Shown: positions 1 to 7,912, counted from the first letter of the stretch. The stretch is 18,328 nt of DNA from SXIZ01 sp040079795 (GCA_040079795.1 JBEBJQ010000082.1:1-18328), one strand, 5' to 3'. Made by a program: numbers and translations. Notes: generated by a model from the letters alone, not told the origin.

Positions 1-111
1 CTCCTAAATGAGCTGTTATTTTCGATCTGCTAAATCTAAATTTCAGCAGGATACGCCACCTAATTCAACTTCGGCATACACCAGATTTATTTATAACTCC
101 AGTTTAATGCC

Positions 112-752
112 ATGATTCGGGTGGTGATCGTCGATGGCCATGCTTTAATCCGTAGCGGCATTCGCGGCCTGTTGGAGTTCACGGCAGATATTGTGGTGGT
201 AGCAGAAGCAAGTGATGGTGAGGAAGCCGTACAGGTAATTACCGCAGTCAATCCGGATGTGGTGCTGTTAGATGTGCGCCTGCCTAAACTTTCTGGACTG
301 CAAGTGTTGGAAAAATTGCACAGTCAGAATGCCCTGCCGCCAACAATTTTATTGACCACCTTCAACGATGACTCAGCATTGCTGCAAGGGATGCGCGCGG
401 GCGCCAAAGGTTTTTTGCTGAAAGATGTTTCCCTAGAACGGCTGGCCGATGCAATCCGTCGGGTGATGATGGGGGAGAGTAGTTTTCGTCCTGCGCTGAC
501 CGAACGGACGCTGGAGGGCATTAAAAACATTGTCCAAACCTTCGACAGTTTTGACCCCCCAGCCCTTTAACTCGCCGTGAGCTGGAAGTGTTGGCGTTAA
601 TGGCAGGTGGCTACAATAATCTCGAAATCGCCAAAGCACTCGGCACAACCGAGGGAACGGTAAAAAACCATGTGTCTAATATTTTATCTAAACTGGGTGT
701 AAGGGATCGGGTACAGGCGGTGTTTAAGGGGCTGGAGGCTGGATTACTTTGA
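112..752 (+). pseudogene. NarL/LuxR-family response regulator, split by a frameshift
   Basis: The first frame (112-570) encodes a CheY-like receiver: phosphoacceptor Asp54 in VVLLDVRLP, Thr82/Thr83 at the end of beta-4 and Lys104 in FLLKD. The acidic pair is D8-G9 rather than the usual D-D, so the second metal-binding Asp is missing. Reading then hits a stop. From about 564 the next frame continues without a gap as PLTRRELEVLALMAGG, then a complete LuxR-type helix-turn-helix ending at 752 (EIAKALGTTEGTVKNHVSNI). One extra C in the C run at 555-560 would rejoin the halves into a normal regulator of about 213 residues. As written, only a receiver without its DNA-binding domain is made. No sensor kinase is visible; it may lie to the left of the window. 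The Shine-Dalgarno before ATG 112 is weak. Sequencing error, true pseudogene and programmed slippage cannot be told apart here. Confidence 0.85.
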
Positions 753-769
753 TGGGTAATACGCTAAGT

Positions 770-1068
770 GGCTTTGTTGAAAAATTCAACCCTTAAGGTT
801 TGCGGTGAGGACGAATGGTATCAGAAAAAACATGGTGTTGCGGCTCTGCGCATCTGGCGGCACAAGTAATCGTTCCGCCGCACAAATAAGCGTATTTTTG
901 GCAACACGCTAAAAGCGTGTAAACTACCGCAGTAAAAAGCGGAAGCTTGGGCACAAGTGCCGTTGCGCCCAATCGGATGACAAGCTTAGATGTGCCTGTG
1001 CCTTTAAAAATCTAGCGGAATACCGAAATGGGTCTTTGCGGCCAACTTTTGATTTTTTCAACAACACC
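770..1068 (+). mobile_element. Decayed IS5-family insertion sequence with both terminal inverted repeats
   Basis: Ends 770-789 and 1049-1068 are inverted repeats matching at 17 of 20 positions; each begins GG, then TTGTTGAAAAA. Inside, pieces of an IS5-family DDE transposase survive in different frames. At 792-869 the reading is LKVCGEDEWYQKKHGVAALR, then IWRHK and a stop, which resembles the family motif around GEGEWKVRKHG...RRTWRKLH. Around 893-945 a piece reads FGNTLKACKLPQ. At 971-1015 the tail reads NRMTSLDVPVPLKI, like the family's NRMT-LGMP end. The middle of the gene is deleted and no full frame remains, so it cannot move by itself. No clear target duplication flanks it. The family call rests on remembered motif patterns and is likely but unverified. 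Confidence 0.75.
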
Positions 1069-1094
1069 ATAAACCTCCTACTTCGTTATTATTC

Positions 1095-3008
1095 GTGAAA
1101 GAACTCACCGCTTTTTTCAGCCAAGATGGCGACTTATCGCAAGTTGTTGAAGGCTATCTCCCGCGTCCGGCGCAAGTTGAAATGGCGCTGGCCATTCAAA
1201 AGGCGATTGCTACTGAACAAAACTTTATAGCTGAGGCCGGCACGGGAACCGGCAAGACTTTTGCTTATTTAGTGCCGGCGATTTTGTCTGGTAAGAAAGT
1301 GATTGTGTCGACCGGTACTAAAAATTTGCAAGATCAATTGTTTAATAAAGATTTACCAGTTATTCGGAAGGCGTTAAAAAAACCCTTGATCGCCGCTTTA
1401 TTAAAAGGTCGCAGTAATTATTTGTGTATTTATCGCCTGAAACAATCACTCGCTACCGCGCAAGGTTTTGAGAAAGCCGATGCCGACGCTTTGGCGAAAA
1501 TCAGTTCCTGGTCTAAACGGACTAAAAGCGGCGAAATTTCGGAAATGGCTGAGGTGACAGAGTCCAATCCGATCTGGTTTCAGGCAACGTCAAGCGTAGA
1601 TAATTGTTTGGGGCAGGAGTGCCCCGATTATGCCGAGTGTTATTTGGTGAAGGCACGTAAAAAAGCCCAGGAAGCGGAAGTGTTGGTAGTGAACCATCAT
1701 TTGTTGTGCGCCGATTGGTCGATACGTGACAACGGTTTTGGGGAATTGTTGCCGGATGCGGAAGTGGTGATTATTGATGAAGCGCATCAACTCGCCGACA
1801 CTGCGTCCACTTTTTTAGGGGTTAATTTAAGCGCCAAACAACTGAATGATTTAGCCAATGATGCCTTGGCGGAATATTTTACTGATGCTACCGATATTCC
1901 TGAATTACGTTCCGCCGCCGAAGATTTGCAGTTTGAGGTTAAAAATCTGCGTCTGGCGTTTGGCACTGAAATCCGGCGCGGCGAATGGCGCGATATTGAA
2001 AATAATCCCAAAATACTGGCGGCGTTGGGGGATGTTGCCACACAATTGCGGCGTTTAACGGCAGAGTTGCTACCGGCTTCTGTTAAAACCAAAGGTTTGG
2101 AGTCTTGTTTTAAGCGGGCTGAGGAATTATCGCAACAATTGCAAAGCGTGATGGACGATAAAAAGGGCCAATGGATACGCTGGTACGAAACTTATAAGCA
2201 AACTTTTACTTTAAGCCGCACCCCGCTGGATATTGCGGCGGAATTTCAGGCGTTTATGCAGCAGCATAAGGCGACCTGGATATTTACATCGGCTACGTTA
2301 AGTGTGGCGAATAAGTTTGAGCATTTTTCTAAAAACTTAGGCATAGAGGCAACGTGTAACAGTTGGGGGAGTCCGTTTGATTATGCCAGTCAATGTTTGT
2401 TTTATCATCCTAAAGGGTTGCCTCAGCCGTCTGATGCGGATTTTACCGCCAAAATCGTTGACTTTGCTTTACCGGTATTAAACGCCAGCCGGGGCAGGGC
2501 GTTTTTTTTATTTACCAGCCATCGCGCCTTGAAACAGGCAGCGGAAATTTTAGCGCATAAAATTAAGTATCCGCTGTTGATTCAAGGTAGCCACCCTAAA
2601 ACCTTATTGCTGGAAAAGTTTAAACAACAAGGCAATGCGATTTTACTGGGCACGTCCAGTTTTTGGGAAGGCATTGATGTCCGCGGTGAAGCCTTATCCT
2701 GTGTAATTATTGATAAATTGCCGTTCGCTTCCCCCGGTGATCCGGTGTTAAAAGCGCGTTTAAATGCGATGGAGCAACAGGGACGTAACCCGTTTTTTGA
2801 ATATCAATTACCCGCAGCAGTTATTGCCTTAAAGCAGGGCGTTGGGCGATTGATTCGGGATGTAAACGACCGCGGTGTCTTGATGGTTTGCGATCCAAGA
2901 TTGTTAAAGCGTGCTTATGGGCAATTATTTTTGGACAGTGTGCCAGCAATGAAGCGTAGCCGTGATATAGCCGATGTGGAGGCTTTTTTTAGCAGTGATG
3001 AAGCTTAG
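1095..3008 (+). CDS. yoaA: ATP-dependent DNA helicase, DinG/YoaA (XPD-like) family
   Basis: A 637-residue superfamily 2 Fe-S helicase, closest in layout to E. coli YoaA, which aids DNA damage tolerance. Walker A is EAGTGTGKT (residues 47-55) and the DEAH box is at 228-231. Four cysteines at 111, 171, 176 and 182 (CLGQECPDYAEC context) match the [4Fe-4S] cluster of XPD-like helicases. Further motifs are VVNHHLL (198-204), IFTSATLS, TSSFWEGIDVRGEAL and QGVGRLIRD near the C-terminus, the last being the motif VI arginine finger region. Length is normal for YoaA. The start is GTG at 1095 with no clear Shine-Dalgarno; the N-terminus nevertheless aligns well with the family. The IS5 remnant ends 26 bp upstream, so the original promoter may be displaced. 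A small exported protein and a phosphatase gene follow on the same strand. Confidence 0.93.
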   Translation: MKELTAFFSQDGDLSQVVEGYLPRPAQVEMALAIQKAIATEQNFIAEAGTGTGKTFAYLVPAILSGKKVIVSTGTKNLQDQLFNKDLPVIRKALKKPLIAALLKGRSNYLCIYRLKQSLATAQGFEKADADALAKISSWSKRTKSGEISEMAEVTESNPIWFQATSSVDNCLGQECPDYAECYLVKARKKAQEAEVLVVNHHLLCADWSIRDNGFGELLPDAEVVIIDEAHQLADTASTFLGVNLSAKQLNDLANDALAEYFTDATDIPELRSAAEDLQFEVKNLRLAFGTEIRRGEWRDIENNPKILAALGDVATQLRRLTAELLPASVKTKGLESCFKRAEELSQQLQSVMDDKKGQWIRWYETYKQTFTLSRTPLDIAAEFQAFMQQHKATWIFTSATLSVANKFEHFSKNLGIEATCNSWGSPFDYASQCLFYHPKGLPQPSDADFTAKIVDFALPVLNASRGRAFFLFTSHRALKQAAEILAHKIKYPLLIQGSHPKTLLLEKFKQQGNAILLGTSSFWEGIDVRGEALSCVIIDKLPFASPGDPVLKARLNAMEQQGRNPFFEYQLPAAVIALKQGVGRLIRDVNDRGVLMVCDPRLLKRAYGQLFLDSVPAMKRSRDIADVEAFFSSDEA

Positions 3009-3147
3009 TTTTCGCGCTGTTGTAATTTATCCGACATTTTAAAACTGGCTGCTCGAACGCGCTTTGAAGCGTTAGATTAAAAACCATACGATCATTATGT
3101 TATAGTCTGCATTTCATACTCTTAATAACAATAAAAGGCACACGCTT

Positions 3148-3537
3148 ATGTTTCTTAAAACACTACTATTGGCTCTAACAATGACTGCTTCGGTTACCGC
3201 ATTGGCCGAGGTTAAATTAACCCAAGCAGATATTGTGGGGACTTGGAAAATTAATAGGGAGTCTATTAATGCGGATGGCACGGATTCAAAAGACTTGTCC
3301 TCAGTTTGGACTTTTCGAGATGACGGCACTATGGAAGGGGTTTCAACAGATACCAATAAGCATGCGAGAATCTCTGAGTTTCGGGCGGTCATTAAATATT
3401 CCATTGAAGACGGAAAATTGAACAAACAAAATTCACCTGGCCGTTCCAAGTTTGATCTTTGTACGGCAATTGAAAAAAATGGCCCTAATATGACTTTAGA
3501 ATGTAACCATATTTATTTTTTCATGACCAAAAAATAA
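3148..3537 (+). CDS. Small exported lipocalin-like protein
   Basis: A 129-residue protein with a standard signal peptide: a Lys at position 4, a hydrophobic stretch at about 5-18 and probable cleavage after Ala-Leu-Ala at 20. The mature part begins with ADIVGTWKIN and contains a WTFRDDGTMEG segment. These short phrases are typical of small beta-barrel lipocalin-like domains, in which a GxW near the first strand is the hallmark. Two cysteines (105 and 119) could form a disulfide in the periplasm. The upstream AAAGG fits as a ribosome binding site at slightly long spacing. It lies 139 bp after the helicase and 48 bp before the phosphatase. Ligand and role are unknown, and the family call is from pattern only. 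Confidence 0.7.
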   Translation: MFLKTLLLALTMTASVTALAEVKLTQADIVGTWKINRESINADGTDSKDLSSVWTFRDDGTMEGVSTDTNKHARISEFRAVIKYSIEDGKLNKQNSPGRSKFDLCTAIEKNGPNMTLECNHIYFFMTKK

Positions 3538-3585
3538 GTTTACGCATTCGTGTTGATTTAGCCCGAATTAGCCCGGAGTCGTTTT

Positions 3586-4185
3586 TTGAATTTTATTTTT
3601 GATCTGGGTGGTGTTGTCGTAACTTGGGAGCCAGACAAACTTATAGCCCAACACTTTACCGACCCTGTACTTCAATCTAGGGTGAAGTCTCAGTTTGTTG
3701 GTCATGCGGACTGGATTGAACTGGATCGGGGAACATTGCCCAGACAGACTGCCATTGAACGTGCAGCGCAGCGTATTGGCGTAACCGAAGCCGAAATTGC
3801 GGGACTGCTAAACAGTGTTCCAGCTGCTTTGGTAGCCATGCCTGGAACCGTTGCTATGCTGTATCGCTTAAAAGCGCAAGGCCACTCACTGTATTGTTTG
3901 TCGAATATGCACCGTGAGTTTATAGATTATTTGGAAAAAACCTATGACTTTTGGCCAGTGTTTAACGGTGTGGTCGTCTCCTGCCGGGTGCAACTGTGCA
4001 AGCCAGAACCAGCGACTTTTGAATATATTTTAGGTAAATATGCTTTAGATCCTGGCGCTACATTGTTCATTGATGATATGGCGGTTAATCTGTCGGCCGC
4101 GGCAACTTTGGGTATTCAGACGCTTCAATTCCAGAATCCGGCACAATGCGGGGCAGGTTTAAAGACATTGGGCTATCTCGATTAA
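3586..4185 (+). CDS. HAD-superfamily phosphatase, YihX-like
   Basis: A 199-residue haloacid dehalogenase-type hydrolase. Motif I is FDLGGVVV with nucleophile Asp6. The +2 position is Gly8 instead of Asp, as in E. coli YihX (FDLGNV), a sugar-phosphate (glucose-1-phosphate) phosphatase. Motif II is LSNMH with Ser106, motif III is Lys139 in LCKPEPATF, and motif IV is Asp163-Asp164 in FIDDMAVN. The helical cap lies between motifs I and II, at about residues 15-85. The start is TTG at 3586, supported by GGAG at 3575-3578 seven bases upstream; no nearer ATG fits the motif I position. The Shine-Dalgarno sits in the second copy of an imperfect 10-bp tandem repeat (3558-3577). Substrate cannot be read from sequence. 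Confidence 0.88.
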   Translation: MNFIFDLGGVVVTWEPDKLIAQHFTDPVLQSRVKSQFVGHADWIELDRGTLPRQTAIERAAQRIGVTEAEIAGLLNSVPAALVAMPGTVAMLYRLKAQGHSLYCLSNMHREFIDYLEKTYDFWPVFNGVVVSCRVQLCKPEPATFEYILGKYALDPGATLFIDDMAVNLSAAATLGIQTLQFQNPAQCGAGLKTLGYLD

Positions 4186-4204
4186 TAACAGCCTTCATTA
4201 AGCC

Positions 4205-4229
4205 TTAGGTGCGAACCGATCGCACCTAA
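4205..4229. terminator. Hairpin between convergent genes, probable bidirectional terminator
   Basis: A perfect 10-bp stem (TTAGGTGCGA at 4205-4214 pairing with 4220-4229) has a 5-base loop. It sits between the stop of the phosphatase (4185) and the stop of the convergent glycoside hydrolase (4245). A broken T-rich stretch follows on the plus strand (ATTTTTAG near 4240). Position and stem strength support termination for the plus-strand gene at least. Confidence 0.7.
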
Positions 4230-4244
4230 ATTTGACGGTTATTT

Positions 4245-5366
4245 TTAGTTAAACTGATCAGGCAACCAGCCGCGCTTTACGCACTCTCTAAAACACCACG
4301 CCGGAGTGGTTTCGGTTTTATAGCTCCAAAAGAACCACCCCAAATATTTTTCAAAGGTAGCCAGTTGCGCTGCCGCATAGCCTCTATAGGCAACGTCCAT
4401 TTGGAAGTCGTCCATTTCCTGCAAGGCGTGATTGAAGTGGCCTTCTGCCCATAGCGATACCACTTTTAAATCAAGCCCTAAACTCCATTCGCCGACATAC
4501 GTCCATTGTTTTAGTTCGTTAATAATCGCATCCGCCTCATTTTTCCATTCAACCACCGATTTTTCGATATGCTTATAAATATCGCTATCAATGTCTTTAC
4601 GTTCAAAGCATTGGTAACGGTGAATATCAAAAACGACATTATTAAAATCCGGACGGGTAAGAAAGCCTGTATATTCCTGGAATGAGCGGAAACCATCGTG
4701 GAAAACTACAGCTACCTGCTCGGCTTGACAATACTTGCGGATGCGTTGATAGCCTTCCGTGGTGTATTGCTTCAATAGCTTTGTGTCTATGTCCCAACGG
4801 GGTTCATTTAACACTTCGATGGCATGCAGGGCAGGGCGTTGATGGTAACGTTCGGCCAAACGTTCCAGTACGCTAAGCGAATGTTCAAGGTAATCGGGTT
4901 GGGTGTGCCATTCACACACATCTTTAATACCGCCGTTATCAAAGCCATTTTGACAGCCGGGTGCCGCATGCAGATCCAGCAAGATCAGTAAGCCGAATTC
5001 TTCCGCCCACTCAAAAGCGCGATCCAGTATCTCGATACCCCCTAGCACGAAGGGGTGCTGTTGTTCGCCATAGCTTGTATGGTATGGGTAGTCTGATCCG
5101 AAAATCCAGTGTCCCAACGGAATACGCACGGCATTTAAACCGGTATTGGCTATCCAGGCAAAATCATCGCGGGTAATAAAGGTATTCCAGTGCTGTTTTA
5201 GCCGCGGTTCGGCATCGGCACCCAATTCAGCGCAATAGGTGGTTTCGTCATTTGCATTAAGCCCTTCAAATACACTGGGCGTCATCCATTTCTCTAACAC
5301 CAGCCAGCCGCCGAGATTAACGCCGCGAACTTTTTTGCCGGCTTTATTTGTGTAGTTTGCATGCAT
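4245..5366 (-). CDS. Family 5 glycoside hydrolase, exo-beta-1,3-glucanase-like
   Basis: A 373-residue TIM-barrel glycosidase. It opens with RGVNLGGWLVLEKWMTPS, the signature of the exo-beta-1,3-glucanase branch of GH5 (yeast EXG1-like). Acid/base Glu188 lies in EVLNEPRW and nucleophile Glu293 in VGEWSLG. The barrel residues Arg81 (RIPLGHW), His133 (DLHAAPG) and His249 (DIHRYQCF) are also present. The C-terminal WFFWSYKTE strand is intact, so the enzyme should be active. There is no signal peptide or membrane segment, so it appears cytoplasmic, unlike most characterised secreted relatives. A good AGGA site lies about ten bases before the ATG at 5366. No other carbohydrate gene is adjacent. The true substrate could be an internal glucoside or oligosaccharide; glucan hydrolysis is only the family-level expectation. 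Confidence 0.9.
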   Translation of the reverse strand: MHANYTNKAGKKVRGVNLGGWLVLEKWMTPSVFEGLNANDETTYCAELGADAEPRLKQHWNTFITRDDFAWIANTGLNAVRIPLGHWIFGSDYPYHTSYGEQQHPFVLGGIEILDRAFEWAEEFGLLILLDLHAAPGCQNGFDNGGIKDVCEWHTQPDYLEHSLSVLERLAERYHQRPALHAIEVLNEPRWDIDTKLLKQYTTEGYQRIRKYCQAEQVAVVFHDGFRSFQEYTGFLTRPDFNNVVFDIHRYQCFERKDIDSDIYKHIEKSVVEWKNEADAIINELKQWTYVGEWSLGLDLKVVSLWAEGHFNHALQEMDDFQMDVAYRGYAAAQLATFEKYLGWFFWSYKTETTPAWCFRECVKRGWLPDQFN

Positions 5367-5774
5367 AGTCTTTTCCTGGTTGTTTGTCTAAAGGGCTGGG
5401 TTATTCTCTAAACCAATTGGGCGGTTTCAAGGTTGAAATGCAACGATAGTGTCGCTATTTTGCGATGGCTTGTTTTGGGCATCCCAGCCCAATCAAGCGG
5501 CAAAAACGACGGCGACAGGCTTTATGCCTCCGGCGGCTTTGACCGTCTCCTGTACCAGTATCGCCCGAGACCCGGCAAGGGGATCGCTACAATCGACTCT
5601 ACAGCTCATTCGGGAAACAGATTGCTTATTTCCAAGACTCATGCTAAACCGCATTAGTCTTGGAAAACTCAAACTGACCTGCGCCTACCAAAGGCTAAAA
5701 ATCTTCACTTCGCTCACGCTACGTTTCCACGATTTTCAGCGTACGCATCCCTTAGCTAAAGCTAAATAGCTAAT
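5367..5774. other. Gene-free region upstream of the glycoside hydrolase, with inverted repeats
   Basis: This stretch presumably carries the minus-strand promoter of the glycoside hydrolase; I cannot place it with confidence. Short open frames exist on both strands, but none shows a recognisable domain. The GC-richer part (about 5460-5610) has a different feel from the AT-rich DNA to its right. A long inverted repeat (5631-5664) and a 7-bp-arm dyad (5752-5758 with 5767-5773) lie inside. It may be a dispersed intergenic repeat or debris of an older insertion, since an IS5-family transposase tail starts directly after it. Confidence 0.5.
5631..5664. repeat. Inverted repeat, 14-bp arms
   Basis: The arms at 5631-5644 and 5651-5664 pair at 13 of 14 positions around a 6-base loop. 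The outer nine pairs (TCCAAGACT/AGTCTTGGA) are perfect. No T tract follows and no gene ends here, so it is not an obvious terminator. It could be part of a palindromic intergenic repeat family or an insertion-sequence end. Confidence 0.65.
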
Positions 5775-5951
5775 CAAACCAGATTGAAGGGATTGCATGT
5801 GCTTTTTGGCTCTATTAAAGGGCGATATGTGGTCGAACGCCTGTTCGGCAAACTTAAATATTACCGCAGAATTGCCACGCATTATGAGAAAAAAGCAATT
5901 AATTACATGGGGATGCTGTCATTTCTCTCAGTGCTTTTATGGTTGGGGTAA
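5775..5951 (+). mobile_element. C-terminal fragment of an IS5-family transposase
   Basis: Reading from 5775, the frame gives QTRLKGLHVLFGSIKGRYVV and continues with ERLFGKLKYYRRIATHYEKK, ending SFLSVLLWLG at the stop 5949-5951. The block RYVVERLFGKLKYYRRIATxYEK followed by a hydrophobic tail is the C-terminal end, including the catalytic Glu region, of an IS5-family DDE transposase. The N-terminal two thirds are absent. It appears to belong to a different IS5 subgroup from the remnant at 770-1068, because the C-terminal motifs differ. No terminal inverted repeats could be paired. Confidence 0.8.
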
Positions 5952-6205
5952 AATGCCAACAGAACCTAGAGCAAGAAAAATTTTTTCATACACTTTATAT
6001 TTATTCGTGACGCTGTACGAGGCGGATACAATAAACGGGTGTGGATTCATAATACTTTTCTCAATAGGTAAACATAAAATTATTACTGCTTATACGGACG
6101 GTCTTATGTTGTTTGCGGCAATCTTTACGCCTAATCTATATACATATTACTCAATTTCTGTATTTTCAGAAAAAAGCAATACGACAAATCTTATACCAAT
6201 ATCAA
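5952..6205. other. AT-rich gene-free stretch
   Basis: This lies between the transposase fragment and the stop codon of the minus-strand ABC transporter. An open frame crosses it from the transposase fragment region into the transporter, but its translation is low-complexity and overlaps a real gene antisense, so it is not called. No terminator hairpin for the transporter was found. Confidence 0.5.
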
Positions 6206-7912
6206 TCAAACAGCTAATTGTCGCTGATGGGCATTGGCACATTTGCCATTCGGGGTGCAATGATTAGTCACGGTAAGCACGCCGGCGTTGGGTAGTTCTT
6301 CAAAAATCATATGGATCATCTGGTCTTCTCCAACCGTATCTAGGGAGTCAAAGGACTCCTGTAGTAAGATCCATTTGGGACGATTTAACAGTAAGCGGAC
6401 AAATCCCAAACGCTGTTGCTGTTCACGTGATAGGGCTTTCTCCCAGCTATCGGTATGATCCAGTTGTGGGATCAATTCTTTTAGTCCGACACGTTGAAGG
6501 TACTGCTCTAACAGGGTTTGATCAAATTTTTTGGCGGACGTTGGATAGCAGATAGCGTTACGCAATGTGCCATCCGGCAGATAGGGTAAGGGGGGCATAA
6601 AGAACATGGGGTCACCATCCGGCAGGCTGATACGCCCGCTTCCCCAAGGCCAAAGACCCGCGATGGTTTTAAATAGTTTGGCGCCGTTTGCAACATCACC
6701 AAGAATAAGTACGCGCTCACCCAACTGGATATCGGCATTAATGCCTTCGGCAATTACTTCGCCATTATGTTTACGAATACATAAATTTTGAAAACTTAAA
6801 ACTGAAAACTCGCCTTTTTCAATTTGAATGTGATCCAGACCGGGACGGGCAATTTCCTGTTCTAAATCATCTAATGCCTGCACCAAACTCAATACCCGCT
6901 CCACCGATGCTCGCCATTGTGCGACCCCCGCCATGTTATCCACCGGCCAGGACAGGGCGGAGGTTAGTTGCTGAAAAGCTTGTGCTGATTGCATTAAGGC
7001 ACCGAGGGTAATGCTGCCTAAAATATACCGGGGGGCAGATAATAGAATGGGAAATGCCATTGATAATATGGAATAGCCCGAGGTAAACAGCATGATATTT
7101 TTCCAGGCATGCGTTTGCAGACCAAAAGTGCTGACAATATCCCGAAAAAGCCCGGTTAAGCGCTTTCTTTCATTATGTTCGCCGTGGATGAAAGCAATGG
7201 CTTGGGCGTTTTCCCGTGCTTTTACGAGGCCAAAGCGGTAATTGGCTTCTGCACTTTGTTTTGCGTTGGTGGCTAAGGTTAATGGTCGCCCGATCCACCA
7301 ACCCAAACTTGAAGCTGTTAGCGCATAAAGAATGGCAATCCAGACCAGATGCCCCAAAATAGGTATATCAGCGCCGCCTAGATTCAGGGTTACTGTGCCT
7401 GAAAGCGTCCAGAGTATTTCGGTAAAGCTGAATAACATAAGTAAACTGTAAAACAGTGAGTGGCAGAGCGCGATGGCATTTTCTGTGGCAACCGCTATAT
7501 CTTCTGCTATGCGTCCGTCCGGGTTGTCATGCTCTGCGGTGTGGATGTGGGTTACTTGATAGTGACGGCCTTTGTTCATCCATTGACCCGTGACGCGGTT
7601 GGTTAACCAACCGCGCCAACCAATTTGCAGACGCCGTTTAATGACCATATGGCTGGACGTTACTGCCATATTGGCTATAAAAATCAAAATGAGTAACGCT
7701 ATTTGGGTGAATAATCCTGACATCGAACGTTTTTCAAGGGCATTAAACAGCGCGGCATTCCACTCAGTGATAACCACAGCCAGAACAATTTGCAGGATGG
7801 TAAGGGTAATTAATGCAATAGATTGTCTACGAATGCGGGTTTTATGCTCAGAATTCCAGAAGGGGCCTGCTAAGCGGATGAATTGAAGGAAAAATCCATT
7901 TGAATTGTGCAT
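6206..7912 (-). CDS. SbmA/YddA-type ABC transporter with a degenerate ATPase domain
   Basis: A 568-residue half-transporter: a membrane domain of the SbmA/BacA type (about 1-350), then a fused nucleotide-binding domain (about 375-568). Hydrophobic segments lie near 31-50, 66-86, 147-170, 184-205 and 270-295. The fold of the ATPase half is recognisable from IAGLWPWGSGRI and PYLPDGTLRNAICYP, but its key residues are gone. Walker A is GDVANGAKLF (405-414) instead of GxxGxGKST. The Q-loop Gln is Pro441 (MPPLPYLP). The signature is LSREQQQR (494-501) with Glu in place of Gly. The Walker B Asp is Gln518 (ILLQES), although Glu519 and the switch His551 remain. Length is full and the frame open. It may be driven by a proton gradient, as SbmA is, or be inactive. 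Substrate is unknown. The gene is divergent from the phosphodiesterase gene. Confidence 0.88.
   Translation of the reverse strand: MHNSNGFFLQFIRLAGPFWNSEHKTRIRRQSIALITLTILQIVLAVVITEWNAALFNALEKRSMSGLFTQIALLILIFIANMAVTSSHMVIKRRLQIGWRGWLTNRVTGQWMNKGRHYQVTHIHTAEHDNPDGRIAEDIAVATENAIALCHSLFYSLLMLFSFTEILWTLSGTVTLNLGGADIPILGHLVWIAILYALTASSLGWWIGRPLTLATNAKQSAEANYRFGLVKARENAQAIAFIHGEHNERKRLTGLFRDIVSTFGLQTHAWKNIMLFTSGYSILSMAFPILLSAPRYILGSITLGALMQSAQAFQQLTSALSWPVDNMAGVAQWRASVERVLSLVQALDDLEQEIARPGLDHIQIEKGEFSVLSFQNLCIRKHNGEVIAEGINADIQLGERVLILGDVANGAKLFKTIAGLWPWGSGRISLPDGDPMFFMPPLPYLPDGTLRNAICYPTSAKKFDQTLLEQYLQRVGLKELIPQLDHTDSWEKALSREQQQRLGFVRLLLNRPKWILLQESFDSLDTVGEDQMIHMIFEELPNAGVLTVTNHCTPNGKCANAHQRQLAV

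Noticed and set aside
3056..3073. AACGC/GCGTT dyad after the helicase as a terminator
   Set aside because: Only five pairs with an eight-base loop and no T run follow.
5433..5769. Two overlapping plus-strand frames of 74 and 106 codons
   Set aside because: No ribosome binding site, no recognisable motif, and they cross the inverted repeat. Probably chance frames in non-coding DNA.
5797..6267. 156-codon plus-strand open frame
   Set aside because: It overlaps the IS5 transposase tail in another frame and runs antisense into the transporter. Its translation is low-complexity and shows no domain.
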